Assembly: GCA_038501625.1 (NCBI GenBank)
Contig: JAZAYU010000013.1
Location: 5,580,001-5,644,000 of the forward strand
Origin: Corbicula japonica
Taxonomy: Eukaryota > Mollusca > Bivalvia > Venerida > Cyrenidae
DNA length: 64,000 nt
Direction: 5' to 3'
This document shows positions 50,061-62,089 of this stretch, in pieces. The position numbers were made by a program, and so were the translations under genes. Every line of letters starts with the position of its first letter. The stretch's first letter is position 1. The notes beneath the pieces are model-generated. The model was not told the DNA's origin, ran no database searches, and saw only the letters and a list, made by a program, of their open reading frames with translations.

Positions 50061-50293
50061 ATAGTCTATTCCAAAAGAAAGTATGCACTTAGTTTTCGGT
50101 GAGTTTTCTTTAACTGCTTTTCTTAATGCCAAAATATTTGGTATTGAAATTGAGATTAAATCATTTAAATTCTATAGTTAAACTATCTATGTCTATTCTC
50201 AATGTTGATACCAAAACATTTAGGCATTAAGAAAAGCAGTTAATGAGCAATCACCGAAAAGAGAGTGTGCAGTTTCTTTTGGAATGGAGTATA
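50061..50293. mobile_element. Fold-back MITE-like element, 233 bp
   Basis: Arms of about 85-95 bp, ATAGTCTATTCCAAAAGAAA...TTAATGCC and the inverse, separated by about 60 bp. The arm is related to the unit starts at 7015 and 7330. No target duplication is clear. Nested inside the 48932-53215 element. Confidence 0.75.
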
Positions 50294-50999
50294 TATAAAC
50301 TATAGAACGTAAACGAGCTCATAAAATTATTAAAAAAAAATTTCGCTGAACCAAATGTGTTGCATTTGTGATCATTTAAAATATGGATTACCGAAATTAC
50401 TTTTTAAATTCAATGTTAAAAACTAAAACACGTATAACGGTACGCATTTCATTACCTAATAAAATATTCTGTTCAACAAATAATCAATGAGATCGTTCAA
50501 TACTTTTGATTCTGTGTAAGTTCGCCTTATGTGTATTTCGTATATGTGTATGATGCTCTAAATCTAAAAAAATGTAAAATGTATTTACGCATTTGGTAAG
50601 CTATTCAAACGGTTTTGCACCTAGGCCTAGAATACGACCCCCATCCCGTGGGAAAACATTGTCGCAAATCTGGGTTGCTCATATCAAAATATATAGCTGC
50701 TCGTCAGTAACATGGACTTATCAAGACTGAAAAACATGCGGTTATGCCAGTTCGCCAAGACCGGGTAAATGGTATCAAACAACACCCTTTGACGATGTTA
50801 ACGCGCACTAATTTGTTGCAGCATCCGTTGACACAAATCATTGAAACTCTGCCACTTCGTCCTGTTTGTCGAAAACTTGATAGTACTCTTTTTGCACATA
50901 TTTTTCAAAATTAAAACAAAAAAGCGTGTTTGTAAATAGAACAAGAATAATAATACATGTAATTCAAAGAATGATGTTAAAAACAAACTTATGAACAAT

Positions 51000-52660
51000 G
51001 TTTCCAGAAACTATATACCATACATGCACAAAAGAAATGTGGAAACACATTTGCAAAATGCAAGTGACATAACTAAAAGATATTTGATCAAAGAATCGAT
51101 AATCATATGCATGGTACATGTATAAATACGTGTCATTATTCCGTCACTTGCTGATGCAAACGCATAACGGATGACATTGATAATCAAATTAGCAGATTCT
51201 TTAAAACACAATTTTCTTTGTGGCTAGTCCCATTAAATTAATGCGCCGGTAATAATGAACCAACGAATCAATAAATCAATCAATTGATTGTTACCGTGTT
51301 CGAAGTGACAAGTTATAAGAAAAGGTTCCGATGTTTGATTGAAATTACAAAAAAAACAACGTTTTGATGTTTGATTCAAATTGCATATCGTTTTCTTGTG
51401 TTCTTTTGTGGTTTTATTTTAACGCGATCCCAAAATGCGAAAACAGGTGGGTTTTAATTTTGTCTTTATCTTTCTCGTCCTGCGCATATTAAAATTTGGT
51501 ACATAAATAATAAATATTTGCCAAAAAAGTTTTTTTAATATGGAGTTTTTTTATTTGCAAAAAGAACTCTGTTGTCTATATTTAATCTGAATATATTAAA
51601 AACTACTACTAGTATTATTTCTTCTTGTAAACTAGCGCAATGTACTTTTATTACAAATTACAAGCAAATAATACATAAAGGGAAGTAATAGCCCGACCGT
51701 CTTTAACTGACAAAAAAGAAAAGAAGAATTCGATGCTTGTTAAATTCATCAAGTTTCTGGAAGAAATCTGTAACCCAGGTGTGAAATTGAAATTGCCGAC
51801 TTCATGTTGAACATAGTTATGTGTCCTGACGAGATGTGAGTGGTCATTTATCTGTTTGACAATTTAGACTGACATTACACAGTTTGTGAAACTCAGTCCA
51901 TATGTATGTACGTACTTGCGTCAGTGAAGAGCTATTACATTTATCCTTAAATTTCATATTGTGCGAAATAGTTCCTTCAACAAAATGTTTATCATTGTCT
52001 CGGCTGGAAGATATTAAAAACAGAGGACAAGATCATTACGTATGTATCAACATAGGATTAGGCATGAAACGTTTAACGGCACCGACAGTTTATAAAGTCA
52101 CGTGGCAAACGGTGGTCGCACGGGGTTGAAACATGATTTATTTTGACGGCCGTGAGTTCATATTCCACCAACTCTTGAGTTTTTTTATCCAATTATAAGC
52201 AATCTTTTATGTTGGTTGTGTTTTTATTCTAATTAAGGAAACTTAAGCCATAAATATCTGTCACATTTGAAGTAAGATAATATTATAATTGTGACATTGT
52301 ATGTTAAAATTCAATAATATCGTATCTTTAAAAGGTTACTGATATTGTTTTAGATAAGTATGTAATTCGATGTGTATATTGCATTAATTTTAAACTTTGA
52401 AAATGAAAAACAATCATACGGAACATATTCAGCCGCAATATATTTGAAAATTTATTTGCTCTGGTTCTAAAAAACATTTATAGGTATAGGTTTTACCTAA
52501 TTAGCGCGGAACACAGCTTTTATTTCATCAATTTTGATATGAAAACTGGCTTTTAAATTTCATTTGTGTTTTATTTTCAAAATTACAAATCAAATCTGAA
52601 TTTTTGTAAACGTTGTTTATCCAAAGGACTAGCGTCAACAATCATATACAGCATAACGAA
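51000..52660. other. Non-coding interior of the TTAA-flanked element
   Basis: AT-rich. A possible tRNA-like box (GTGAGTTCATATTCCACC) lies at 52150-52167, too weak to call. A 75-codon frame at 51902 has no recognisable features. Confidence 0.3.
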
Positions 52661-53280
52661 ACGTACACTTCGATATTTACGGCGTCAAAATAAGACGTGT
52701 GGTGTACTTCATCAAATCGCGATTGAAAAATAAATCGACGGTGAAAGTTTTTGAAAATTGACTATGGAATTGAAAATACATTGTTCCTGAATATATCAAA
52801 AAATTGCAAAAAAATTTCGGGCCGATTTTTTCTAATCGGACTTTAAACGTGAAAAATCGACGAAAACTCGAAATTTTAAAACATCCAATTTTTGTTCTTT
52901 ATTTAACAATTGTAAATAAATTTATCATGTTTTTCCTATCAGCATGAAGGAAATCACTAACATGATCATTCTGTTTGGTTAAATTGTCTCTATGCGTCAC
53001 TATTTGAGATCAAAAATGAAAAATACGGCGATTTTACGGCCATTGACAGACGGTCAATAACGTGCGTAGATGGTGTTGTTTGCGACGTCATGTACAGTGA
53101 TAGGATTCATAACTGTCAAAACCAATGTCCATTTCGTATCAGGAATATCACAAACTTTCATTTGATACCAAATTCAACTTTTTTCTTGAAAATATTTTTA
53201 AAGGTACATTCCACCTTAACATAATAAAACTAATTCAACGATATTAATCATTATGTGATTGTCTGAGCAAAAAAATCTCA

Positions 53281-53890
53281 GGCGTGTCGTCCCTACGTTG
53301 GCATTCCGCTGACGTTGCGACGCCGTGAAAGAAGACGGCATTTGGCCAGGGCTCATCAGAACTGGACTAGCAGGAAATGGCGCGACGTTCCTTTTTGGAC
53401 TAATCGAGGTTTAACGTGTCATTTGCTGATGGCAGGGTTGAACTTGGAGAAGACGAGAGGAGAGGCTGGCCCAAGATAATGTCGTCGATCGTGACCGTTA
53501 TGGAGGTGGTAGCGTTATTAATTGGACGGGCATACATCATAATGGGAAGACAGATATCTCGTCATAGTGCCTGGTAATCACTACTCTAAGGTATTGTGAC
53601 GAAATCATCGAGCCTTTGTTGTATCGTATTTGCAGCAACATAACGTTGGGATTTTCCAACATGATATTTCCGGTCCACACACTTCGAGGCATACCCAGAA
53701 CGTTTACGCATCCATAACGTCAATGTGTTGCAGTGGCCTGCAGGATCACCGGATCTCTCTCCCATTGAGCACTTATGGGACCACATAGGTCGTCAGGTGA
53801 GGGAGCACCATGACGTTAACAACGTCCATTATCTTCAACGTGCCCTGCAAGCTGAATGGGTCAGGATCCGATTTCCTGTCATTAGAAAAC
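53281..53890 (+). pseudogene. Tc1-like transposase, decayed
   Basis: Reading the + strand with several frame changes gives the Tc1 order: RRPYVG-like and PLTLRRRERRHL, W-TSRKWRDV followed by the catalytic-region (SDE)SRF-like site (degraded here), DRYGGGSVINWTGI, FQHDISGPHTSRHTQN, and finally VLQWPAGSPDLSPIEHLWDH in a clear open frame (53725-53910). Members of the family have a DDE catalytic triad; the middle Asp lies in the QHDISGPHT motif and the third acidic residue at the E of SPIEHLWD. Multiple frameshifts and stops make it inactive. It follows directly on the TTAA-flanked element. Confidence 0.85.
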
Positions 53891-54043
53891 GCAACAAAAT
53901 TATGGAATAACATTGATGTGAGTTATTTGTGCTAAGAATTAAGTATCTCAAAAAGTATTTCATTTAATGATTTCAAACCTACCCTTTTCCTAGGAGTCAA
54001 ACCTTTCTGAACTTGCTAAACTTTTTTCCATCAGTAAACTTTA

Positions 54044-54830
54044 ATTTTTGGTCGTGTTTGAACATTCTTTTTTCATCTATCTGAATATCACAGGCTCGTT
54101 GTTTGTGGTTGTAATATGTTTCCCTGTACATTCAATCAGTGATGTTATCAATCATGCCTTTTGAAGCCGTTGAGAAATACGATTAACACATATGAGTAAA
54201 TATTGCGTTTTGCTCATCCTGGTGCTTGGCGGAGTGGATAGCAATGTGCATTTCAAATCGAGCCTGAAATATTGCGATTTTTCGCGGGTTCGATGGCTTT
54301 CAAGGTTCCTTTTTCATCTATTTTAATATTAAATTAGAGTTGTTTGTGCCGTGTGGCGGATGTAAAATGTATCCTTATACATTCAATCAGTGCTGTTATC
54401 TATAACGCTTTTTAAGGCCGTTGAGCAGGATGTATATCTGTGTAAACTCGTCCCTGGCTAGTCGGCATGGACACTAATGTGCATTTCAATTGCAAAACTT
54501 AAACAGGCTATGTCAACCAAGCCTGCAATATCTTTTTTTATTTTTATCGCGTTTGCTTGCTTTAAGAATTCCATTTTCATTTTATTTTAATATCAGAGTA
54601 GCGGTTGTAAAACGTCTCACCGTATATTCATTCAGTGTTGTTATCAATCACGTCCACTATTGAGTTGCGCTCTTCCTAGGGGTAGGCAGAGTGGACATCA
54701 ATATGCCTTTTCAATACTGCCTGTTAACAGGCTTAATCGAACCGAACCTGATATATCTTGATTTTCTTGCCGTGTTTAGTGGCTTTCAAAGCTCCCTTTC
54801 ATCTATTTTAAGCCGTGTTACTGGTTAGGC
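54044..54830 (+). repeat. Left arm of giant inverted repeat (three ~245-bp subrepeats)
   Basis: Subrepeats begin near 54069, 54310 and 54571, each starting TTTTCATCTATTTTAATAT or variant. Each carries a TACATTCAATCAGTG-TGTTATC block and an AATGTGCATTTCAA block, and ends with a GCCTG-AATAT-TTG(C)GATTTTT and GTTCGATGGCTTTCAA stretch. The arm is the inverse of 62090-62850, 7.3 kb away. An isolated partial unit in the right-arm orientation occurs at 59660-59750. Confidence 0.8.
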
Positions 54831-55890
54831 CAGGAATCACAGACTATTGTAACATTGCCATTAACACACGTTAACATGGATCTAAGCAATTACATAATAC
54901 TTTTTGGATGTCAAGAAATTAAGAAATATAAAATAAATGCAGTTATTTTGAAAGTAAATGATACATTTTGAAATATAAACAATATATTAAGATCTCATAT
55001 CGATATCACTTTTAAAGATTTAGAAGAGAATTCAGACTGGTAAGAGCCGTCTACAGCCGTCATGCACTTGTGCATCTAGGATTTTGATTCTGACCACGTC
55101 AATTTGATGGCCATTTATGTATTTCAGTACAATACAAACACCATCTTATATTGCGATGTACATCTATCTTAAGAGTTACTTAAAGTATATTAACCGAAAT
55201 CATGAATCTTTATTTAAGTTTGTTGACCATCATGTGTACCGGTTATAGTACGTTATTGTGATTGGTTTAAATTAACTAAAATTTTAATTTTCATACGGAA
55301 AATTGAGTGTACTCGTACAAATTGATCTATGTTATTTCAACTTTAAAGGATGATCAATATTGACATTTAGCAAAACACTCGTCTTTATCGTGTAATGCTT
55401 TAGGTAAGGTCACCGTGACAACAATATTGGCTTTTTATTACAATGACAGCTAGTGACTGGGCATCTGTGTCTTATAGCACATCTCTAGTTATGCATATAC
55501 TAACTTAAATTTGAAGGATATATTGAAAATATCTAAAAAAAATATAAATTCAAGCAAATGTTATTAAATACGCACATTAAAAAGCATTTTCGGACCGTAT
55601 GTGTCACGGAACGATCATGATGCTGATGGAGTTTGTGGTATTTAAGATTCAGGCATTTAGTTAATTGTTTTAGTGTTTTTTCTTTAAAATGAACGGAAAT
55701 AAATACATATTTTACATATACGTTGCTATTTTCATTTTATGTGCATTTTTGTTACGTGACCAATACGTTTTTGGCGAACAAAGGAAAAGTAAATGCAACC
55801 GAATATTGCACATTTTATGTGCATATTTCGGCTGAAAAGTGTGCCATATTCGTGTTGTGTCCCGATTTAATAAACAATTGTCAGCGAATT
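54830..55890. other. Non-coding stretch inside the inverted repeat
   Basis: AT-rich, no repeat or domain recognised. Confidence 0.35.
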
Positions 55891-55891
55891 T

Positions 55892-56110
55892 CTAACCTCG
55901 TCGACGGAATAAACGAACCCTTCCGTCAACAATGCTGAAATAAAAGCGAGATTCGTCGCTTAAAAGAACTCTGGCCCAATGGGCACGCGTCCAGCGTAAG
56001 TGACATTGGGCCCATAGACCTCGAATGTTTCGATTTCTCGGGTTTATAATCTGTCCTACATACGGTCTCCTAGCACAAATGGAGTTTGGATTCGCCCGCA
56101 AACAGTTCAA
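55892..56110 (-). pseudogene. Tc1-like transposase fragment
   Basis: The minus frame contains ARRPYVGQIINPRN, LRWTRAHWARVLLSDESRFY and VDGRVRLFRRRG then a stop. This is the segment around the first catalytic Asp (the D of SDESRF) of a Tc1 family transposase, in one clean frame but lacking the N-terminal DNA-binding part and the rest of the DDE domain. It is a different copy from the one at 53281, with only moderate similarity. Confidence 0.85.
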
Positions 56111-56289
56111 TACCGTTACCCAGAAATACCATTACCTAATGCCGTGCTTGTTGCAGTTTTTTGAACTGCTGACATAAAATGCAAAAACACATATTCTAAT
56201 GTTCAAAAGCTCCAAACTTCTCAAAACCCAGAAAACGACACTAAAAAGCACAAATAATACGCTGACTTTTAATATTTATTTTCAACCAC

Positions 56290-57590
56290 ATATAATCATA
56301 CACTTTATGTAAGAGATTTTTTGATCTCTATCGGTTCTTTTCGCTTTCTAGATTTTGCCAAAATCCTTTTTGATGCCTCCAAAACATTTACTACTATCTT
56401 AGAATCAGTAGGTGATACCAGAAAGTATATCTCGTGAAACAATTTTATGGAACAAAAATCAGCAGTAACAGGACTTGATGAGTTAGCAATTTTAATTAAA
56501 GATGCTAGATAAATAGCTACTGTCAAAGCCTAAGTGGGTAAAGTGTCCCCACTCTCCAACCCACTACACAACGCCCATTTATGAAAACGCATAAAAGCAC
56601 TTTTATATTTAACGTCTGTACTGTGTGCGCTTGGCTCGCGAAGCAGGTCCGGGAGTAGGTCCACTTTCTCAACCAAGACATCCGGCAGACCACTTGTATC
56701 GTCTTCATGAATCTGGAAAAATAAATATATTGGAAAACAAATCAATATAGCATGTCAACAATAAACATATTCCGTAAAAAATATATGTACATATTAATTC
56801 CCATTAAATATCATTTGCAACTATTAGCGTCTGTATTCAACATTTAATAATAATCAATACTGCCATTTTTGCAATACTGCATCTGTATGCGATTCCGCAT
56901 TAAAATTACACATAAAACACCATTGTGATTATCGATATACGTATTCAGACGATACCGTCTTTTTGCAATACTGCTTTTCTGCGATACAATATGTGTATAT
57001 CATACTGTAACAATCAAAAACTACATTGAGCAATCAAGCATCATATCAATTAATAGATTTTTGCAATTGTGTTTTCAAAACACCGTAATTAACTGCCATC
57101 TATTCTGACTATTCTGTCATTATCCATCGAAGGGAGACAACCTCCAGTAAATAGTAAACCTCTGTTAACAAGTTTATTTCTCTTGACTAAAGTCAACGTG
57201 AATTGCTAACATTCTGAATTTCAAATCTGTATTACCAAACATCCATTCTAACACTTGATATAAAACTTCCTCTCAGTAGGTAAGTAAAATCAGTCAACGA
57301 CTTGTTTAATAAATACTCCGTTAGGACATAAAAATCCCCAGAACAAAGCTGATTTCCAGCATGGGCATACCAAGACCCCTTTTGCGCAGTCATGCTCCAT
57401 TTTCTTTATGACCCTAGAAATAACTGCTATGGGAGGTACAGATAATCCTGATTGATCTCCCCAGTTTCTGCAAACGCATCTATGTCAAAACAAGTAGGAT
57501 TCCAATAGCTTGAATAAAATTTTAGCAGTTTTGCATTATAATACGATGCAAACCAGTCTACCTTAAGCCTACCAAATCTCTCAACTAACA
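56290..57590 (-). mobile_element. DIRS-like retrotransposon remnant (RNase H end and tyrosine recombinase N-part)
   Basis: From about 57590 down, the minus strand encodes GRLKVDWFASYYNAKLLKFY and SSYWNPTCFDIDAFAE, then INQDYLYLP, VISRVIKKMEHDCAKGVLVC and PCWKSALFW, with a stop at the I/V position before VISRV. This is the RNase H tail seen in DIRS-type elements. After about 540 bp, an exon-like frame (56712-56305, entered after TTTTTCCAG) encodes DVKYKSAFMRFHKWAL, one in-frame TAG, then LTVAIYLASLIKIANSSSPV, FCSIKLFHEI and a KRILAKSRKRKEPI tail. That is the helical core-binding half of the tyrosine recombinase. The catalytic half (R..H-x-R..Y) is missing. The order RNase H then recombinase fits DIRS; a domesticated gene is unlikely with the stops. 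Confidence 0.7.
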
Positions 57591-57768
57591 TTAATTTTGC
57601 AAAATGTCATACAATATTACACAATCATCAAAATCTCACAATCTTCACAGATAATCCGCTCTGTCATTTTCTGACAGTGGTGAATTTTCCATCATGAATC
57701 ATACAGTACTTTAGGGCATAAATGGGACTGTTTCAAATCTTTAAATAATGACAAATTTTCATTCCAAT

Positions 57769-57773
<5 letters not shown>

Positions 57774-57835
<62 letters not shown>
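57774..57835. repeat. (AT)n microsatellite, about 31 units
   Basis: Uninterrupted AT dinucleotide run; the Tyr-Ile frame across it is an artefact. Confidence 0.95.
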
Positions 57836-57836
<1 letters not shown>

Positions 57837-58094
57837 CAGGCTCGGTTAAACGGGTGCGACTCTATTCCATAGGTCAAAGAGACACTGTGGCCATAGCTTT
57901 AAATAGGTGTCACACCACTAAGTTTTTTTTATTGTTGAACAAGGAAACAATGGGATGTAGCGTGTTAAGCTTTTGCAGCAAAGATAAATATCACATTAAT
58001 TTACGCATATTATTCCGATCAAACACAAATTAATGCATACGCTAATAAAACACTACTTAGAGCACTGCATGTTTTATTTTCATAAAAAAGAACA

Positions 58095-59080
58095 TATTGA
58101 CCAGTGACATATGGCCACAGTTAATTAACATTTAAATGACATTGTAGCACATAAGGACTAGTGACATATGGCCACAGATAATTGACTATTGAAGAGCAAA
58201 AAAGATCTGAATGACCAGTAACCTATGGCCACAGGAAATTTACCTTTGAATGAACCAAAGATCATAATCACCAGTGACATATGACCACAGTTAATTGACC
58301 TTTGAATGACATTGCGGTACTTTATGACAATTGAATTATGGCCACAGATAATTGACCCTTGACAAGCACCATAGATCATTATCACCAGTGACCTATGGCC
58401 ACAGTTAAATTACATTTGAATGACATTGTGGCACATTATGACAATTGGATTATGGCCACAGATAACTGACACTTGAAATACACCATAGATCATAATCACC
58501 AGTGACCTATGGCCACAGTTAAATTACATTTGAATGACATTGTGGCACATTATGACTATTGGATTATGGCCACAGATAATTGACCCTTGAAATACACTAT
58601 AGATCATAATGACCGGTGACATATGGCCACAGTAAATTGACCTGTGAATTTTATTGTAGCACATCGGGACTATTGATCTATGCCACAGATGATTGACCCT
58701 TGTCAAGCACCATAGATCTTAATGACCGGTGACATATGGCCACAGTAAATTGGCCTGTGAATGACATTGTAGCACATCGGGACCATTGATCTATGGCCAC
58801 AGATGATTGACCCTTGTCAAGCACCATAGATCTTAATGACCGGTGACATATGGCCACAGTAAATTGACCTGTGAATGACATTGTAGCACATCGGGACCAT
58901 TGATGTATGGCCACAGATAATTGACCCTTAAAAGCACCATAGATCTTAATGACCGGTGACATTTGGCCGCAGTAAATTGACCTTTGAATGACATTGTAGC
59001 ACAATAGGACCATTGGACTATGGCCACAGATAACTGACCCTTGACAAGCACCATGGATCTTTATGAGTGGTGACCTATGG
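58095..59080 (+). repeat. Satellite-like tandem array, unit about 118 bp of two half-units
   Basis: About eight units in which GACCAGTGACATATGGCCAC and a weaker GACCATTGATCTATGGCCAC half-unit alternate. They are separated by AGTAAATTGACCTTTGAATG-ACATTGTAGCACA and AGATAATTGACCCTTGA-AAGCACCATAGATC blocks. Units near 58620-58970 are most alike, suggesting recent local amplification. Repeating minus-strand frames across it are products of the repeat. Confidence 0.9.
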
Positions 59081-59151
59081 AGAGATTGTCATACAGCCTA
59101 TAAAACTCAGCCTAGATCTTTATTACCAGTCACTACAGTATGGCCACAGTA

Positions 59152-59240
59152 ACTTTTACTTCAATGCAATAGGTTCATGTTAAGGACAACTTGAAGATCT
59201 GTGTCACATATAATTACATGTATTGCATTGAAGTAAAAGT
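59152..59240. repeat. Perfect 20-bp inverted repeat between satellite blocks
   Basis: ACTTTTACTTCAATGCAATA at 59152-59171 and its exact inverse at 59221-59240, loop 49 bp. The satellite to the left is in one orientation, that to the right (59275-59600) in the other. Confidence 0.9.
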
Positions 59241-59274
59241 CACATCTAGTGCGGGTTAAAATATTCAACAATTA

Positions 59275-59605
59275 GTGGCCATAGGTAAATGGTCACGATG
59301 TCCTACAATATATTTCATAAGTCAAATTACCGTGGCCATATGTAATTGGTCTTTAAGATCTAGTGTGCAATTAAATAGTCAATTTACTGTGGCAATAGAT
59401 CACTGGTCTTTAAATAATAGGATCTCTATCGACGAGATACGTCTGGAACGGCTTTTATCCAACCTGGCCATATGTAAATGGTCTTTAAGATCTAGTGTGC
59501 AATTAAATAGTCAATTTACTGTGGCAATAGATCACTGGTCATTAAATTATAGGGTGCTCTATCGACGAGATACGTCTGGAACGGCTTTTATCCAACCTCG
59601 AAATT
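59275..59605 (-). repeat. Inverted satellite block, about 130-bp unit in two copies
   Basis: Carries the inverse of the array half-unit (CAATTTACTGTGGC-ATA, GGCCATATGTAATTGGT). Two units begin at about 59334 and 59464, each with TCTTTAAGATCTAGTGTGCA and ending in CGACGAGATACGTCTGGAAC. A 128-codon frame runs through both copies because 130 bp plus small differences keep it open by chance. Confidence 0.8.
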
Positions 59606-59659
59606 TAGTGGTACAAAGCCTCGACTATGGCCTACAAAAATATGGAAAAGAGTGTTTCT

Positions 59660-59750
59660 AGCCTGATCATGTTCAGCAATTAAAATGCACATTAGTGTCC
59701 ATGGCGACTAGCAACGGTCGAGTTTACACAGATGTACATGTAGCAGCATT
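59660..59750 (-). repeat. Partial unit of the giant inverted-repeat arms
   Basis: AATGCACATTAGTGTCCATG and TTACACAGATGTACATGTA match the right-arm unit at 62370-62430 in the same orientation. Confidence 0.7.
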
Positions 59751-60284
59751 CCTTATTAAAAAATTGTGAGCAAAAGAAGAAGAGATTAAAAAAATGATAA
59801 ATGACTGATATTAATCAAAATGTGATGGTAATACATAGTTCAAAAGTCTGCTATTAAGTACACATTTGGACATTATTGATCTTTAGTTAATTAATAGGTG
59901 GAAAAGTTTGCAAAACTGTGATAAACATTGATCTAATTTGTTTTTAAGCGGGAAGGGGTGGTGGATGGGTACCTTACTTCCCACTCAAACAACAAAATGT
60001 TTGGTTTGAGTTCAGAAATAAATACTATTTTAAAAAAAATGGGATGGGTTACTCCACTCCGACAGCTCTGACCCCACCCTTTGCCCTTTGACACTTCTAT
60101 TTAAATTAGGTCTTATTTGTTTTATAACTACTGCAATGGCCTAGTAAATTAATAACAAAAAAAGAGAAAAAAAACTTGAAAAGCATTGATACCCTTGATG
60201 ATTTATTAGTGTGAGTTTGTTTTATGATCCAAAATAATCTACTGAATGTGATGAGCAAAGCTTTAAATATAACACAAATTTATG

Positions 60285-61911
60285 ATATTTATCGACAGCA
60301 TTTGATATCCTGACACGCCGACCTTCTAAGCTCTATAATAATGTTTCCTCTGTCCGTGTTTAGGATGGCGTAGAAGGGCCTCCACCTGTCTGTCTTGACA
60401 CTTTCCTCGCCCTATTAAACTTTTATTTTGCTGTATAATAGACTGAGTTATTCAGCATTCACTTAAGGACAATAATGAAACTAAATTCAACATTGTGTAT
60501 TATGATTTTAGTTCCTAGTTTCAAAATAAAAAGTAGGTTTTTAAATAATTACATTTTTAATGCACATATATTTTTCAATTACGGTTATAAAAGTTGATAA
60601 ATTCTTTTGGAAAGAATATTATTCAAAAGAAGCTTTATTTACTACAATACGTATTTCTTAATGGGTTATTTTAATAAAATAAAACTACTTGTTATATGCA
60701 ATGGATAAAAAAGTTCGCATTATAGGGAAATTTACCTCTTTGTTTCATGTTGTGATATTTTCTGTACCCCTGACTTGGGGTGTAATTAGAACTGATCAAT
60801 TGCCTGAAAAGAAAAATAAATGTAAAATATTTGAGAAATACAATTATAGCTGAAAAGAAGAATATAATATATAACATAAATGAGTTATATTTACCTGCAT
60901 GTTAGACCTAACTTCTTAAGGCTTTAATATTAATAAAACAGCGACTTTTGCAATTACAAAATAAACATGTTCATAGTTTTACATATCTGTAGTTTTGAAT
61001 TAAATTTGAAGACTGTAAATAAAGTTTTCGTTCATCCATCTTCAGTTGACCTTAACAGTCACACTTTTCCAACAGCCCCTTGCTTGTGTGTCAGATTCGG
61101 GTATCTTTATTCTTGCAAAAATCGACTACTTTTCCTAAATTTCCCTGCATCAAAATGACACCAAGCTCAGTATATGGTGGGATCAACAGTTGAAAAATAC
61201 CAAATTTGATTGCATCAAAATGCAAGAATCTGCATCTATTGAAATCCCTCTCTGTGTATAATTTACGGGATGATAAACAGGTTAAAAAGGATAAAAAAGT
61301 TTTCAAAGCACACCAGCGTTGTTTTTTTCTTTTTTATGCTATCTAAACTTATTAAAATGTAAATCCCAAAATAGAAATTTTATTGAAAACTTCCATCAAA
61401 ATGATTAACAACACTCATTACCGTGACTAGATCGAATGTAGATTCTGATTGGGTCTACACGGTTGAGGTTCTAGACATTTTAATGTTCTAATTTCCACAA
61501 AACAGCAGTGGGGCAGTAGTGATTGAAACTAGACAATTGTTCATATTTTTCAACTCTGTACAATTTCACCATTCCTATAAAACACACAAGTTTTATGAAA
61601 TTAATTTTCTACAATCATTGAATCAAGTCGCTTCGATAAAAACATCAGTCAAGGTTATGAAATAATGTTCACAAAACCATAAAAGGCAATGGGGTCAAAT
61701 AAGGGTATATAGCGTTAATAAAATAGATCTACTTACGCATTCATTTGTGCAGCCACCATCTCCCAGACTGACTTTACCATTTTTGTAGAGTTGTCTGCTT
61801 ACAGAAATCGAACTCCCCAAATAATGTTGAATTATTTTCGCCCACCAAGTCAATTAATGTGAGTTCTTCCGCATCCCCATTTGGGTTTTGAGGGCTTCGT
61901 ATGTACCGCAT
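60285..61911 (-). pseudogene. Myb/SANT-like DNA-binding protein, three exons, decayed
   Basis: Exon 1 (61911-61737) starts MRYIRSPQNPNGDAEELTLI, continues DLVGENNSTLFGEFDFC and KQTTLQK and, one base out of frame, MVKSVWEMVAAQMN, ending at GC|GTAAGT. Exon 2 (60803-60736), after a TTTTCAG acceptor, restores Ala and encodes QLISSNYTPSQGYRKYHNMK, ending at AGAG|GTAAAT. Exon 3 (60430 to about 60285), after TTATACAG, reads in matching phase KVSRQTGGGPSTPS and then EETLL and SLEGRRV with three stops. The spacing E..L..LV..N..LFG..W..VA..N..T..yrKyhN-K, followed by a TGGGP segment, is that of Myb/SANT-like proteins, many of them transposon-encoded. Canonical splice sites and phases persist although the frame is broken. 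Confidence 0.6.
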
Positions 61912-62089
61912 CTGGTTGAGCGGTCATGTTTTTTACCAGACGGATGGTAAATAACAGGTGTGCGTCGCCTACGTCATCAAAAATGCGTACTCCGCTAAGT
62001 AGATTCTCACGCTGTTTTATAACAATAAAATTTGTTCGTACTCCGGGAGAATAAAAAGTTAAGTAAGTTTTCGCCTAAAAATGAGTATA

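Larger units (their letters stand above)
48932..53215. mobile_element. Candidate 4.28-kb element with long inverted termini and TTAA target site
   Basis: 48932-49485 and 52665-53215 are about 560-bp inverted repeats. The outer ends read GGTGGAATGTACCTTTAAA and its exact inverse, each next to TTAA (48928-48931, 53216-53219), the target site used by piggyBac and Kolobok transposons. Similarity ends inward at CGCCGTAAATATC, so the arms are termini and not two solo insertions with their own ends. The arms have a few percent mismatch and small indels. The interior contains the inverted dispersed repeat at 49603-49990, the fold-back at 50061-50293 and unrecognised AT-rich DNA; I saw no transposase. 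A chance pair of inverted copies of a one-ended repeat is the alternative. Confidence 0.65.

Noticed and set aside
53586..53786. Minus-strand 66-codon frame
   Set aside because: Antisense of the Tc1 transposase, which is clearly on the plus strand.
57692..57877. Tyr-Ile repeat frame
   Set aside because: Read-through of the (AT)n microsatellite.
58095..59080. CRISPR-like array
   Set aside because: The repeats are about 118 bp, made of diverged half-units with no short identical repeat and unique spacers, and the DNA is eukaryotic.
58158..59661. Repeating open frames of 60-128 codons over the satellite
   Set aside because: They arise because the unit length keeps the frame open; there is no start, splice or composition support.
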